A DNA stretch of 64,000 nt from Terribacillus saccharophilus (GTDB taxonomy: Bacteria > Bacillota > Bacilli > Bacillales > Amphibacillaceae). The position numbers were made by a program, and so were the translations under genes. The notes beneath the pieces were generated by a model that worked only from the letters and a program-made list of their open reading frames with translations, was not told the origin of the DNA and searched no databases. This document shows, one piece after another, positions 17,476 to 29,169 of this stretch; the stretch's first letter is position 1; each line of letters opens with the position of its first letter. The stretch lies in contig NZ_NPBD01000007.1 of assembly GCF_002272745.1 (NCBI RefSeq), forward strand, positions 930,001 through 994,000. Reading direction: 5' to 3'.

Positions 17476-17778
17476 ATTATCAACGTTATCAAAACAGAAG
17501 TCCAAACAGTCACACACCAGGAGCAAGCAAGAATATTTGTGCACACGCCTTTTTGCGGTACATGCCAGCTTGCAGAAAAAATGCTCCTTGCAGTGGAGGC
17601 CATGACAGGCCAGGAATATTACCATAAACTGAACGCCTCTCTTTTCCCTGATTTTATGCAGGAAAATCAGATTGAAAGTGTGCCTTGTCTTATTACTTTC
17701 AAACAAGGGGAAGTTCAGGAAAAAATATATGCGTTTCATTCCGTTCAGCATATGCTGGCGAAGACGCTGAGCGAATAA
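17476..17778 (+). CDS. yusE: Thioredoxin-family protein YusE with no canonical start codon
   Basis: A thioredoxin-fold protein with the redox motif PFCGTCQLAEKML and the cis-proline VPCLITF. Homology-like sequence extends upstream of the first GTG (17539) through the first beta strand (INVIKTE...QARIFVHTPFC), but the only start-like codons in that stretch are ATT (17476) and ATC (17479). An ATG at 17472 is one frame out; removing one T near 17477-17478 would join it as MNINVIKTE. So either a rare ATT/ATC start is used or a one-base frameshift is present. From 17476 the product is 100 residues, near the expected family size. It is 15 bp after yusF. Confidence 0.8.
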   Translation: MINVIKTEVQTVTHQEQARIFVHTPFCGTCQLAEKMLLAVEAMTGQEYYHKLNASLFPDFMQENQIESVPCLITFKQGEVQEKIYAFHSVQHMLAKTLSE

Positions 17779-17811
17779 AACAGCTTTCCAATCTGGAAAG
17801 CTGTTTTTTCT
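17777..17811 (+). terminator. Terminator after yusE
   Basis: Perfect stem AACAGCTTTCCA / TGGAAAGCTGTT followed by TTTTTT. Confidence 0.92.
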
Positions 17812-17866
17812 TGCAGGAAATCAGAACAAGAAGAGCCAAATACAATGTAGGGGGAGGGAATGGCAG

Positions 17867-18196
17867 ATGATCATCGAAAAACTGACAAAGCTCAAGCATC
17901 AGATCGAGGTAAGGGAGGATCTGCTGCCTTTATGTAATGACAAGCGGCTGAAGGTCTTCATTGAATGGGAAGATGCACATTTTGATTTGCATATAGACAG
18001 AAGCAGCCTTACGACACCAGCTTCCAAGCCTTATGGTATTTTACATATACGTACGGATGAACAGACACTGCAGGAGCTTCTTTCCGGTGAGGTACAGCTT
18101 CGCAGTATCCGTAACAAGCAAGTAGTGGACGGCGATTATCAGCATATTCTGCTTGTAGAGGCACTTCTATTTCTGGGAGGTCAAGGAAGTCTGTGA
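17867..18196 (+). CDS. YusD-like small protein, possible SCP2-type fold
   Basis: A 109-residue protein of unknown function. The pattern of a strand-rich middle (RLKVFIEWEDAHFDLHID) followed by DEQTLQELLSGEVQLRSI recalls sterol-carrier-protein-2-like domains, but this is a weak resemblance. By position (after yusE and before the methionine transporter) it corresponds to B. subtilis yusD. It has a good ribosome site (GGGGGAGGG) and its own upstream terminator, so it may be read from a separate promoter. Confidence 0.7.
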   Translation: MIIEKLTKLKHQIEVREDLLPLCNDKRLKVFIEWEDAHFDLHIDRSSLTTPASKPYGILHIRTDEQTLQELLSGEVQLRSIRNKQVVDGDYQHILLVEALLFLGGQGSL

Positions 18197-18255
18197 AATA
18201 TGTTGACAAGAATATTGACTAGATGCTAAACTCCTTTTATCAATCATATACCAAA

Positions 18256-18357
18256 CTCTTATCAAGAGTGGCGGAGGGACTGGCCCGATGAAGCCCGGCA
18301 ACCACAGGTTATCCTGTATGGTGCCAATTCCTGCAGGGAAACCTGTACAGATGAGAG
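18256..18357 (+). ncRNA. S-box (SAM-I) riboswitch upstream of metNPQ
   Basis: The sequence shows the SAM-I core: P1 arm CTCTTATC (18256-18263) pairing with GATGAGAG (18350-18357), then GGCGGAGGGACTGGCCC, GATGAAGCCCGGCAACC, and the later GGTGCCAATTCCTGCAGG element. High SAM should stabilise P1 and favour the downstream terminator, reducing methionine transporter expression. Confidence 0.97.
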
Positions 18358-18416
18358 AACAATTATCGAACGCAGCTGCGTCTTTTTGTTCTCAGGACAA
18401 GAAGGCGCTTTTTTTT
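18355..18416 (+). promoter_or_regulatory. Expression platform of the S-box riboswitch (terminator and antiterminator)
   Basis: Terminator stem GCGTCTTTTTGT / ACAAGAAGGCGC (18378-18389, 18398-18409, two G-U pairs) plus eight T. The alternative pairing joins GAGAACA (18355-18361, part of the P1 3' side) with TGTTCTC (18388-18394), which would disrupt both P1 and the terminator. Confidence 0.9.
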
Positions 18417-18453
18417 ATGCTTATCTAGCAACACGAGGAAGGAGGAGCGGATA

Positions 18454-19476
18454 TTGATTACCATCAAAAACCTCTCCAAGATATATCGCACAAAAAAACA
18501 GAATATTACAGCGGTCGATGAACTTAATCTGACTATTGAGTCAGGTGAGATTTTCGGCGTGATCGGTTACAGCGGTGCTGGGAAAAGTACTTTCGTTCGC
18601 CTGCTGAACCGTCTCGAAGAACCGACAGCTGGTGAAATAATAATCAATGGCAAGGATATCGTCAAACAGCGTAAAAACGAACTTCGCCTTGCCAGACAAG
18701 AAATCGGGATGATCTTCCAGCATTTCAATCTGCTATGGTCTCGTACTGTACACCAAAACATTGCATTTCCATTGGAAATCGCAGGTGTGCCGAAAAAAGA
18801 AAGAAAAGCAAAAGTCGACCGTCTGATTGAGCTAGTAGGATTGCAAGGGCGCGAAAACGCCTACCCATCTCAACTGAGCGGCGGACAGAAGCAGCGAGTC
18901 GGCATTGCAAGGGCGTTGGCTAACGATCCGAAAGTGCTTCTATGTGATGAAGCAACATCCGCACTGGATCCAGAAACTACAGACTCTATCCTTGATTTGC
19001 TTGTGGACATCAATAAACGTCTCGGTTTGACTATCGTATTGATTACACATGAGATGAATGTAATCCGTAAAATCTGCCACCGTGTTGCTGTTATGGATAC
19101 CGGTAAAGTTGTGGAACAAGGAAATGCAACGCATGTATTCCAGAATCCGCAGCAGGATATTACGAAGCGTTTCGTGCGGCAATTGGATGGAAGTGAACAG
19201 TATGCTTCCTTATCCGCAACAGTAGTCAAAGAAGGAACTGGCACAATCGTAAAGCTTTCCTTCTCCGGGGAAAACGTCAACCAGACAATCGTCAGCCAGA
19301 CTGCGAAACAATTCGATGTGGATATCAACATCCTGCAGGGAAATGTATTGCAGACGCAAACCGGAGCAGTCGGCAATCTTTTCCTACAGCTGGTGGGCAG
19401 TGAATCGGAAGTGGAGAAGGCACTGGACTTCATCCGCGGAGCAAATGTAAAAGCGGAGGTGCAGGAACTTGTTTGA
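18454..19476 (+). CDS. metN: Methionine ABC transporter ATP-binding protein
   Basis: A 340-residue ABC ATPase for D/L-methionine import. Walker A GYSGAGKST (about residues 38-46), signature LSGGQKQRV (about 140), Walker B VLLCDEATSALD, switch ITHEMN. The C-terminal ~80 residues form the NIL/ACT-like methionine-sensing domain (KLSFSGENVNQTIVSQ... NVLQTQTGAVGNLF). The start is a TTG at 18454 after GGAAGGAGG. It is under the S-box riboswitch and overlaps metP by 8 bp. Confidence 0.96.
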   Translation: MITIKNLSKIYRTKKQNITAVDELNLTIESGEIFGVIGYSGAGKSTFVRLLNRLEEPTAGEIIINGKDIVKQRKNELRLARQEIGMIFQHFNLLWSRTVHQNIAFPLEIAGVPKKERKAKVDRLIELVGLQGRENAYPSQLSGGQKQRVGIARALANDPKVLLCDEATSALDPETTDSILDLLVDINKRLGLTIVLITHEMNVIRKICHRVAVMDTGKVVEQGNATHVFQNPQQDITKRFVRQLDGSEQYASLSATVVKEGTGTIVKLSFSGENVNQTIVSQTAKQFDVDINILQGNVLQTQTGAVGNLFLQLVGSESEVEKALDFIRGANVKAEVQELV

Positions 19477-20137
19477 GAAGTGGTTCCCGAATGTAGATAT
19501 TGCAGATTTGAACACAGCCATCTATGAGACATTCTATATGACGATCCTTTCCCTGATCGGTACATTCATCATCGGTATCATCCTTGGTCTTTTACTTTAT
19601 CTGACTAGCAGAGGCAAGCTTTGGGAAAATAAATTTGTCTACGGAATCGTAGCAGCGGTCGTCAACATATTCCGGGCTATTCCGTTCATCATCCTTATAC
19701 TGCTTCTATTCCCATTTACCGATTTCATCGTGGGTACGATCCGCGGTCCAGAGGCAGCATTGCCTGCACTTATCATCGGATCTGCACCATTCTATGCACG
19801 ATTAGTCGAAATCGCATTGAAAGAAGTGGACAATGGGGTAGTGGAAGCTGCGAAGGCAATGGGTGCGAAGAACAGTACAATCATGTTTAAAGTGCTTCTG
19901 AAAGAATCCATGCCAGCACTTGTTTCTGGTCTTACGGTAACGGCAATTGCTCTTATCGGCTCTACAGCAGTGGCAGGCGTAATCGGAGCAGGCGGATTAG
20001 GTGACTTTGCTTACTTCTACGGCTTCCAGCGACGTCAGTTTGATGTTGTATTCATCTGTACGCTACTAATCGTTATTGTGGTATTTGTCTTCCAATTTAT
20101 TGGAGACTTGATTTCAAATAAATTAGATAAACGATAA
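19469..20137 (+). CDS. metP: Methionine ABC transporter permease
   Basis: A 222-residue membrane protein with five helices and the ABC permease loop EAAKAMGAKNSTIMFKVLL (about residues 130-148), which contacts MetN. It starts at a TTG (19469) inside the end of metN, with GGAGG at 19456-19460, and metQ follows 13 bp after its stop. Equivalent to E. coli MetI. Confidence 0.96.
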   Translation: MFEKWFPNVDIADLNTAIYETFYMTILSLIGTFIIGIILGLLLYLTSRGKLWENKFVYGIVAAVVNIFRAIPFIILILLLFPFTDFIVGTIRGPEAALPALIIGSAPFYARLVEIALKEVDNGVVEAAKAMGAKNSTIMFKVLLKESMPALVSGLTVTAIALIGSTAVAGVIGAGGLGDFAYFYGFQRRQFDVVFICTLLIVIVVFVFQFIGDLISNKLDKR

Positions 20138-20150
20138 AGGAGAGATTCAT

Positions 20151-20978
20151 TTGAAAAAGGCATTATTAGTTATTTTATCGGCAGCATTCATGATCTTCCT
20201 GGCAGCCTGTGGTTCATCTGACAGCGGCTCAGGCGATGAAGAAACAACAACAATCAAAGTAGGTGCTTCCAGCACACCGCACGCTGAAATTCTTAAAGAA
20301 GCACAGCCTATCCTTGAAAAAGAAGGCGTTAATCTTGAGATTGAAGAGTATCAGGATTATGTACTTCCAAATGATGACTTATCAAGCGGCGACTTGGATG
20401 CGAACTACTTCCAGCATATTCCTTACCTAGAAACTTCAAACGCTGATACTGGCTATGACTTAATCAGTCTTGGAGCAGTTCACTTGGAGCCAATGGGTGT
20501 ATACTCTAAAAATATCAAGAAAGTCGATGATATTAAAGATGGTACAGAAGTAATCATGGGTCGTAATGTTTCCGAGCAAGGACGTATCCTATCCATCTTC
20601 CAAGAAGCAGGACTTATCACAATCAAAGATGGTGTTGAGCCTGTAGATGCTACTTTGGATGATATTGGCGACAATCCGAAAAACCTCAAATTCAGTATGG
20701 ATATTGACCCAGCTTTCCTACCAGATACGTATGAATCAGAAGGTGATGCGCTTGTTGTCATCAACACGAACTACGCATTGCAAGCAGGTCTTACGCCTTC
20801 AGAAGATGCATTGATCCTTGAGGGTACTGATTCTCCTTATGGTAATATCGTAGCAGCACGTGCCGAAGACAAAGACAATGAAGCATTGAAGAAATTGATG
20901 GATGTCCTTCATTCAGACGAGATCAAACAGTTTATTGAAGACAATTATGACGGAGCAATTCTTCCTGTCGATAAATAA
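20151..20978 (+). CDS. metQ: Methionine-binding lipoprotein
   Basis: A 275-residue extracytoplasmic substrate-binding lipoprotein of the NlpA family. The signal peptide ends in a lipobox FLAAC (Cys about residue 20), and the mature part shows GASSTPHAEILKEA and the family segment YQDYVLPNDDLSSGDLDANYFQH (positions about 63-85). It delivers methionine to MetNP. The start is a TTG after AAAGGAGAG, so all three met genes start with TTG. The gene is followed by a terminator. Confidence 0.96.
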   Translation: MKKALLVILSAAFMIFLAACGSSDSGSGDEETTTIKVGASSTPHAEILKEAQPILEKEGVNLEIEEYQDYVLPNDDLSSGDLDANYFQHIPYLETSNADTGYDLISLGAVHLEPMGVYSKNIKKVDDIKDGTEVIMGRNVSEQGRILSIFQEAGLITIKDGVEPVDATLDDIGDNPKNLKFSMDIDPAFLPDTYESEGDALVVINTNYALQAGLTPSEDALILEGTDSPYGNIVAARAEDKDNEALKKLMDVLHSDEIKQFIEDNYDGAILPVDK

Positions 20979-20993
20979 GAAATAGTATTCTCA

Positions 20994-21030
20994 TGCCTTT
21001 GCTGGAATTCTCAGCAGAGGCTTTATTTTT
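20994..21030 (+). terminator. Terminator of the metNPQ operon
   Basis: Stem GCCTTTGCTG / CAGCAGAGGC (one G-U pair) followed by TTTATTTTT. Confidence 0.85.
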
Positions 21031-21100
21031 GGCTTGAATTGGATGTGTGATACAATAGGAAAAGATCATGTTAAAACTGTGTTTTTATCCAGTAAAAAAG

Positions 21101-21129
21101 TTGATAATGGTCGAATAATGCTTTAAGAT
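21101..21129 (+). promoter_or_regulatory. Possible promoter of the suf operon
   Basis: TTGATA (21101-21106), 17 bp, TAAGAT (21124-21129), about 80 bp before sufC. The surrounding region is AT-rich and other hexamer pairs are possible. Confidence 0.35.
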
Positions 21130-21210
21130 TGTAATGAGAATAAATTGATAATGTGTTTAAATAACGTATTATCGAAACTTATAAAATAGAAGCTATCGGA
21201 GGGTTTATAA

Positions 21211-21990
21211 ATGGCAGGTTCAGTTTTAGAAATTAAAGACCTACATGTTTCGATTGAAGATAAGGAAATTCTAAAAGGTGTAAACCTTACGATAAAGAGC
21301 GGGGAATTCCACGCAGTTATGGGACCGAACGGTACTGGTAAATCTACGTTGGCATCCGCAATCATGGGACATCCTAAATACGAAGTGACAAGCGGAAGCA
21401 TCACTTTGGACGGAGAAGATGTTTTGGAAATGGAAGTGGACGAGCGTGCTCGTGCTGGTCTGTTCCTTGCAATGCAGTATCCAAGTGAAATTAGCGGTGT
21501 TACAAATTCTGACTTCCTTCGCTCTTCCATTAACGCTCGACGCGAAGAAGGCGACGAGATTCCATTGATGAAATTTATCAAAGAGATGGACGAAGCTATG
21601 GACTTCCTTGAAATGGATAAGAACATGGCACAGCGTTACTTGAACGAAGGTTTCTCCGGCGGGGAGAAAAAGCGTAATGAAATCCTTCAGCTTCTAATGA
21701 TGAAAGCTGAAATCGGTATCCTTGACGAGATTGACTCCGGTCTTGATATCGATGCACTGAAAGTTGTTGCAAAAGGTATCAACAAACTGCGCGACGAAAA
21801 CTTCGGTTGCCTAATCATTACCCACTACCAGCGTTTACTAAACTACATCGAGCCTGACTTCGTACACGTTATGATGCAGGGCCGTGTTGTTAAATCCGGC
21901 GGATCTGAGCTTTCTAAGCGTCTGGAAGCAGAAGGCTACGATTGGATCAAACAAGAGCTGAACATCCAAGACGAAACAATTAATGCGTAA
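21211..21990 (+). CDS. sufC: Fe-S cluster assembly ATPase
   Basis: A 259-residue ABC-type ATPase of the SUF system. Walker A GPNGTGKSTL (about residues 37-46), the atypical signature FSGGEKKRNEI (about 150), and Walker B IGILDEIDSGLD are all present. It forms the SufBC2D scaffold on which [4Fe-4S] clusters are built. First gene of a sufCDSUB operon with GGAGGG before the ATG; sufD follows after 17 bp. Confidence 0.97.
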   Translation: MAGSVLEIKDLHVSIEDKEILKGVNLTIKSGEFHAVMGPNGTGKSTLASAIMGHPKYEVTSGSITLDGEDVLEMEVDERARAGLFLAMQYPSEISGVTNSDFLRSSINARREEGDEIPLMKFIKEMDEAMDFLEMDKNMAQRYLNEGFSGGEKKRNEILQLLMMKAEIGILDEIDSGLDIDALKVVAKGINKLRDENFGCLIITHYQRLLNYIEPDFVHVMMQGRVVKSGGSELSKRLEAEGYDWIKQELNIQDETINA

Positions 21991-22007
21991 ACTGGAGGAG
22001 GGATCTT

Positions 22008-24962
<2,955 letters not shown>

Positions 24963-25014
24963 GACTGGAACACTGTCGTGTGAAATAAATGTAATCCTAT
25001 AAGGAGGTTTTACT

Positions 25015-26412
25015 ATGGCTAAAAAAGCGCCTGAAATTGGAGATTACCAGTATGGCTTCAGTGATCGTGATGTTTCCATTTTCCGTACGGAAAAAGGCCT
25101 TACACCTAGAATCGTTGAAGAAATCTCTAAGATGAAAGAAGAACCACAATGGATGCTGGACTTCCGTCTTAAATCCTTGGAGCAGTTCTATAAGAAGCCA
25201 ATGCCGCAGTGGGGCGGAGATCTTGCTGAGCTTGACTTCGATGAAATCACATATTACGTGAAACCGTCTGAGCGTTCCGAGCGTTCTTGGGACGAGGTAC
25301 CGGAAGAAATCAAGAACACATTTGATAAACTTGGTATTCCGGAAGCTGAACAGAAATACCTTGCTGGTGTTTCCGCACAGTACGAATCCGAAGTTGTCTA
25401 CCATAACCTGAAGGAAGACTTAGCGGATATGGGTATCATCTTTAAGGATACAGATACTGCGCTTAAAGAAAATGAAGATTTGTTCCGAGAATATTTCGGT
25501 AAGCTTATCCCGCCTTCCGATAACAAATTCTCAGCTTTAAACTCAGCAGTATGGTCCGGAGGTTCCTTCATCTATGTACCGAAGGGCGTAAAGACAGACA
25601 TTCCATTGCAAGCATACTTCCGGATCAACTCTGAGAATATGGGTCAATTCGAGCGTACGCTTATTATCGTTGATGAAGATGCATCTATACACTATGTTGA
25701 GGGATGTACTGCTCCAGTGTATACAACGAACTCCTTGCATAGTGCGGTTGTTGAGATCTATGTAGCAAAAAATGCTTACTGCCGTTATACAACAATCCAG
25801 AACTGGGCGAACAACGTATATAACTTAGTTACAAAACGTGCGACTGTTGATGCAAATGGTACGATGGAATGGGTTGATGGCAACATCGGTTCCAAACTTA
25901 CAATGAAATACCCTGCAATCATCCTAAAAGGTGAAGGCGCTCGCGGTATGACATTGTCCATCGCACTTGCAGGTAAAGGGCAGCATCAGGATGCTGGTGC
26001 GAAAATGCATCATTTGGCACCAAACACTTCTTCTACGATCGTTTCTAAATCCATCTCTAAACAAGGTGGTAAAGTAACATATCGCGGAATCGTTCACTTC
26101 GGTAAGAAAGCAGACGGCGCTCGCTCTAACATCGAGTGTGATACGCTGATCCTGGATAATAAATCCACTTCCGATACGATTCCTTACAACGAGATCTTCA
26201 ATGAGAACATCTCTTTAGAACACGAAGCGAAAGTTTCCAAAGTATCCGAAGAGCAATTGTTCTACTTGATGAGCCGTGGTATCTCTCAAGAAGAAGCAAC
26301 AGAAATGATCGTAATGGGCTTCATCGAGCCATTCACCAAAGAACTTCCAATGGAATATGCCGTGGAAATGAACCGTCTGATTAAATTCGAGATGGAAGGC
26401 TCTATCGGTTAA
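25015..26412 (+). CDS. sufB: Fe-S cluster assembly scaffold protein
   Basis: A 465-residue SufB, the main cluster scaffold. It contains [16 protein letters not shown] near the N-terminus, the beta-helix core with [20 protein letters not shown], the family Cys in [14 protein letters not shown], and the C-terminal [21 protein letters not shown]. It is the last gene of the operon, 52 bp after sufU with AAGGAGG upstream, and is followed by a strong terminator. Confidence 0.97.
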   Translation: MAKKAPEIGDYQYGFSDRDVSIFRTEKGLTPRIVEEISKMKEEPQWMLDFRLKSLEQFYKKPMPQWGGDLAELDFDEITYYVKPSERSERSWDEVPEEIKNTFDKLGIPEAEQKYLAGVSAQYESEVVYHNLKEDLADMGIIFKDTDTALKENEDLFREYFGKLIPPSDNKFSALNSAVWSGGSFIYVPKGVKTDIPLQAYFRINSENMGQFERTLIIVDEDASIHYVEGCTAPVYTTNSLHSAVVEIYVAKNAYCRYTTIQNWANNVYNLVTKRATVDANGTMEWVDGNIGSKLTMKYPAIILKGEGARGMTLSIALAGKGQHQDAGAKMHHLAPNTSSTIVSKSISKQGGKVTYRGIVHFGKKADGARSNIECDTLILDNKSTSDTIPYNEIFNENISLEHEAKVSKVSEEQLFYLMSRGISQEEATEMIVMGFIEPFTKELPMEYAVEMNRLIKFEMEGSIG

Positions 26413-26421
26413 TATCTTTGT

Positions 26422-26456
26422 GAAAAAGACGAACTCTTAGAGTTCGTCTTTTTTTT
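26422..26456 (+). terminator. Terminator of the suf operon
   Basis: Perfect stem AAAGACGAACTCT / AGAGTTCGTCTTT with a very short loop, followed by eight T. Confidence 0.93.
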
Positions 26457-26601
26457 GTTGTTTAAATTGATTTTGAGAAGACAAGAGAATCCTCCTTGTA
26501 TATTAATCAATATATATTATTTGTTTTTTAATAATTATTTATTGTAAAACGATAAATGATATATTAAAATCGTAATTAAGAAAATAAGTGAGGTGCTCTT
26601 T

Positions 26602-27081
26602 ATGAAACGTGAAACACTCTTTTTAAAGCTAGCTGTCTTTCTAATGGCATTGCCGGTTCTTGCATTATGTATTTTTGCAATTCCAAATATAGCTTTTGGT
26701 TCGGCAGATTATTATCCGGAAGTAGAGTTTTTAAAATATCCTGCTTTGGTTGGATTGTATGTAACGGCATTGGCATATTTTCTAGCTCTATATCAGTCTT
26801 TCCGCCTGCTTAGTTATATTGACAAAAATGTGGCTTTTTCCGATTTGTCTGTTAAGGCATTAAAAAATATTAAACACTGCGCTATAACTATCAGTATTGT
26901 TTACGTAATACTTCTGCCGCTAATTTATGTCGTTGCCGAGAGAGACGATGCTCCAGGACTTATTTTAGTAGGAATGGCACTTATTTTCGCACCGTTAGTA
27001 GTAGCTATCTTTGCTGCTGTGCTGCAAAAGCTGCTGAAAAATGCCATTGATATTAAATCAGAAAATGACTTAACAGTCTGA
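26602..27081 (+). CDS. DUF2975 membrane protein (YoaS-like)
   Basis: A 159-residue membrane protein with four predicted helices (VFLMALPVLALCIFAI; YVTALAYFLALYQSF; IVYVILLPLIYVVA; GMALIFAPLVVAIFAAVL), matching the DUF2975 family. The ATG at 26602 is preferred over the GTG at 26593, which lies in the ribosome site GTGAGGTG. It is followed 10 bp later by a small HTH gene, a pairing typical of DUF2975 proteins. In B. subtilis the corresponding genes are yoaS and yozG. Function unknown; a membrane protein that modulates the HTH partner is a reasonable guess. Confidence 0.82.
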   Translation: MKRETLFLKLAVFLMALPVLALCIFAIPNIAFGSADYYPEVEFLKYPALVGLYVTALAYFLALYQSFRLLSYIDKNVAFSDLSVKALKNIKHCAITISIVYVILLPLIYVVAERDDAPGLILVGMALIFAPLVVAIFAAVLQKLLKNAIDIKSENDLTV

Positions 27082-27091
27082 GGTGAAAAAT

Positions 27092-27304
27092 ATGGCGATA
27101 ATTATAAATATAGATGTAATGCTGGCAAAAAGAAAAATGAGTGTAACCGAACTGTCCGAGAAGGTTGGGATCACGATGGCCAATCTATCTATTTTAAAAA
27201 ACGGAAAAGCAAAGGCGATTCGAGTATCAACATTAGATGCTATTTGTAAGGCTTTAGATTGTCAGCCTGGAGATATTCTGGAATACCGAAGTGATGACGA
27301 ATAA
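27092..27304 (+). CDS. YozG-type XRE family regulator
   Basis: A 70-residue Cro/C1-type helix-turn-helix protein: LAKRKMSVTELSEKVGITMANLSILKNGKAKAIRVSTLDAI contains the HTH (positions about 9-48), and the ending CQPGDILEY is a hallmark of the small YozG/HTH_26 group. The ATG at 27092 follows GAGGTG; the GTG at 27083 is inside that site. It probably binds DNA to control its own cassette with the preceding DUF2975 membrane protein. Confidence 0.88.
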   Translation: MAIIINIDVMLAKRKMSVTELSEKVGITMANLSILKNGKAKAIRVSTLDAICKALDCQPGDILEYRSDDE

Positions 27305-27353
27305 CTAAGTATGAATGATGGAGAAGCAGAAGAAAGTAATGAGGGATGAAGCT

Positions 27354-28208
27354 ATGTACAGAAATCGGAATCTTACTTACTATGCAGGACAGGAATTACC
27401 GGCATTCCAAAAGAGAACATTAGCTTCGAGAATGCTGGGAGCATTAACGCAGCTCGTTCGTTTTGGCTGGAATCAGGCATTATCATGTTTGTTTCCGGTC
27501 GTGATCTTTGCTTCTTTGGCTCTGACTCAAATCATTCCACTTCCTCTTCTGACACGTTATGATTGGCTGCTGGTCATCTGTCTTTTGATGCAAGTGCTGA
27601 TGCTGCGTACCGGACTAGAAACACGGGATGAACTAAAAGTAATTACAGTATTCCACATTATTGGTCTTGCGCTTGAGTTATTCAAGGTACATATGGGTTC
27701 CTGGACTTATCCCGAAGAAGGCTACTCAAAAATCTTCGGCGTTCCTTTGTATAGTGGATTCATGTACGCAAGTGTTGCGAGTTATCTTTGCCAGGCTTGG
27801 AGAAGGCTAAAAGTTGATCTAGTGAAGTGGCCTCCGTATCTCGTTGTTGTTCCTCTTGCAGCTGCTATTTACTTGAATTTCTTTCTGCATCATTTCTGGA
27901 TTGATATTCGGTGGGTCTTATCGGGACTGGTACTTATCGTCTTTTGGCGAGCATGGGTTACCTATGAGGTTGGAGGGATTCGTTATCGGATGCCGCTGGC
28001 GTTATCTTTTGTACTGATCGGCTTTTTTATCTGGGTAGCAGAGAATATTGCTACATTTTTCGGAGCTTGGGAATATCCAAACCAAACAGAAGCATGGAAT
28101 CTTGTCCATTTAGGTAAGGTGAGTTCATGGCTATTATTAGTAATAGTTAGCTTTCTTATTGTGGCGACGCTGAAGCAGTTTAAGGGAAAGACCTTACAAA
28201 AGGGATAG
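27354..28208 (+). CDS. DUF817 family membrane protein (YoaT-like)
   Basis: A 284-residue membrane protein with eight predicted helices. Motifs such as FELFKVHMGSWTYPE-type (here ALELFKVHMGSWTYPEEGY), FGVPLYSGFMYASVASY and WVAENIATFFGAWEYPNQ mark the DUF817 family, whose repeat of acidic/aromatic residues in helices recalls carotenoid-cyclase-like membrane folds. The start at 27354 is chosen because GAGGG (27341-27345) precedes it at normal spacing, while the upstream ATGs at 27315/27318 lack a site. It follows the yoaS/yozG-like pair, as in B. subtilis. Function unknown. Confidence 0.82.
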   Translation: MYRNRNLTYYAGQELPAFQKRTLASRMLGALTQLVRFGWNQALSCLFPVVIFASLALTQIIPLPLLTRYDWLLVICLLMQVLMLRTGLETRDELKVITVFHIIGLALELFKVHMGSWTYPEEGYSKIFGVPLYSGFMYASVASYLCQAWRRLKVDLVKWPPYLVVVPLAAAIYLNFFLHHFWIDIRWVLSGLVLIVFWRAWVTYEVGGIRYRMPLALSFVLIGFFIWVAENIATFFGAWEYPNQTEAWNLVHLGKVSSWLLLVIVSFLIVATLKQFKGKTLQKG

Positions 28209-28303
28209 CCTTTATATAGTTAGTAAAGCGAGCGTATAAGGTTTGACTGTAACATCGACTGGGAACATTTCCTTTATGTGAACAAACGAAGGAGATGAAG
28301 TCC

Positions 28304-29092
28304 ATGAGTTATAATATAGAAGGCAAAGTAGCAATCGTGACTGGTGCCAATGATGGTATCGGATTGGAGACAGTGAAAGCATTTTTGAATGAGGGAGTAA
28401 AGGTTGTCGGTGTCAGCTTAACATTGGATGATGTGAAGGATATCTCAGATCGTTCCTCCTTTCTGCCATTGGAGCTGGATCTGACAGATGAGGGTGTTGC
28501 TGACAAAGTGGTTGAAGCGGCTGTTTCTCATTTCGGAAAGCTTGATATCCTAGCGAATGTTGCGGGGATTGCCACCTATAAAGATAGTTTCATGGATGTA
28601 ACATTGGATATATGGAGAGAGACTTTCGAGACAAATTTATTTGCGGTTGTAGCATTAACGAAAGCGGCCATTCCAGAGCTGAAGAAACAACCAGGAGCGA
28701 GCATCGTTAATGTGGCATCTGAGAGCGGGCATGTGCCTGATTCGTTTGCGATCGATTACAGCGGCAGTAAAGCAGCTATTTTGAATCTGACACAAGCTTT
28801 GTCTGATGAGTTTGGCGGAGATATTCGTGTGAATGTTGTGTCCCCTGGTCCGACTCGTACAACGATGTGGAATAAGCCGGGCGGCATGGTCGATATGCTA
28901 AGCAATATGTTCGATAAAGAAGGCGAGGAAGCTGTCAGCTACTTCGCGAAGGAAGTCCGCCAGATTCCGCGCGGGGAGATTGGGAAACCTGATGAGATTG
29001 CCAATGTGATCGTCTTTCTAGCTTCTGACAAAGCGACGTATGTGACTGGAGCAGAATTCCCGGTGAATGGCGGGTCGGTCAAATATAAATAA
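28304..29092 (+). CDS. Short-chain dehydrogenase/reductase
   Basis: A 262-residue classical SDR oxidoreductase. The NAD(P) motif is GANDGIG (about residues 14-20; the usual TGxxxGIG is TGANDGIG), the structural NVAG motif follows, and the catalytic Ser-Tyr-Lys are in NVASESGH and DYSGSKAA. The C-terminal TYVTGAEFPVNGGS is typical. An Asp around VSLTLDD leaves cofactor preference open. Start at 28304 after GAAGGAG. It stands alone before a terminator; substrate unknown. Confidence 0.9.
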   Translation: MSYNIEGKVAIVTGANDGIGLETVKAFLNEGVKVVGVSLTLDDVKDISDRSSFLPLELDLTDEGVADKVVEAAVSHFGKLDILANVAGIATYKDSFMDVTLDIWRETFETNLFAVVALTKAAIPELKKQPGASIVNVASESGHVPDSFAIDYSGSKAAILNLTQALSDEFGGDIRVNVVSPGPTRTTMWNKPGGMVDMLSNMFDKEGEEAVSYFAKEVRQIPRGEIGKPDEIANVIVFLASDKATYVTGAEFPVNGGSVKYK

Positions 29093-29105
29093 ATTCTGTT
29101 ATAAT

Positions 29106-29140
29106 GGTATGACTGCGGTATGCAGTCATACTTTTTTTTA
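29106..29140 (+). terminator. Terminator after the SDR gene
   Basis: Perfect stem GTATGACTGC / GCAGTCATAC (29107-29116, 29122-29131) then TTTTTTTT. Confidence 0.93.
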
Positions 29141-29169
29141 TTACAGTTGAAAAGATGGAAGGGATACAC

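Noticed and set aside
21127..21150. Possible PerR or Fur box upstream of sufC (TTGTAATGAGAATAA)
   Set aside because: About three mismatches to the PerR consensus and more to Fur, in AT-rich DNA; not better than chance.
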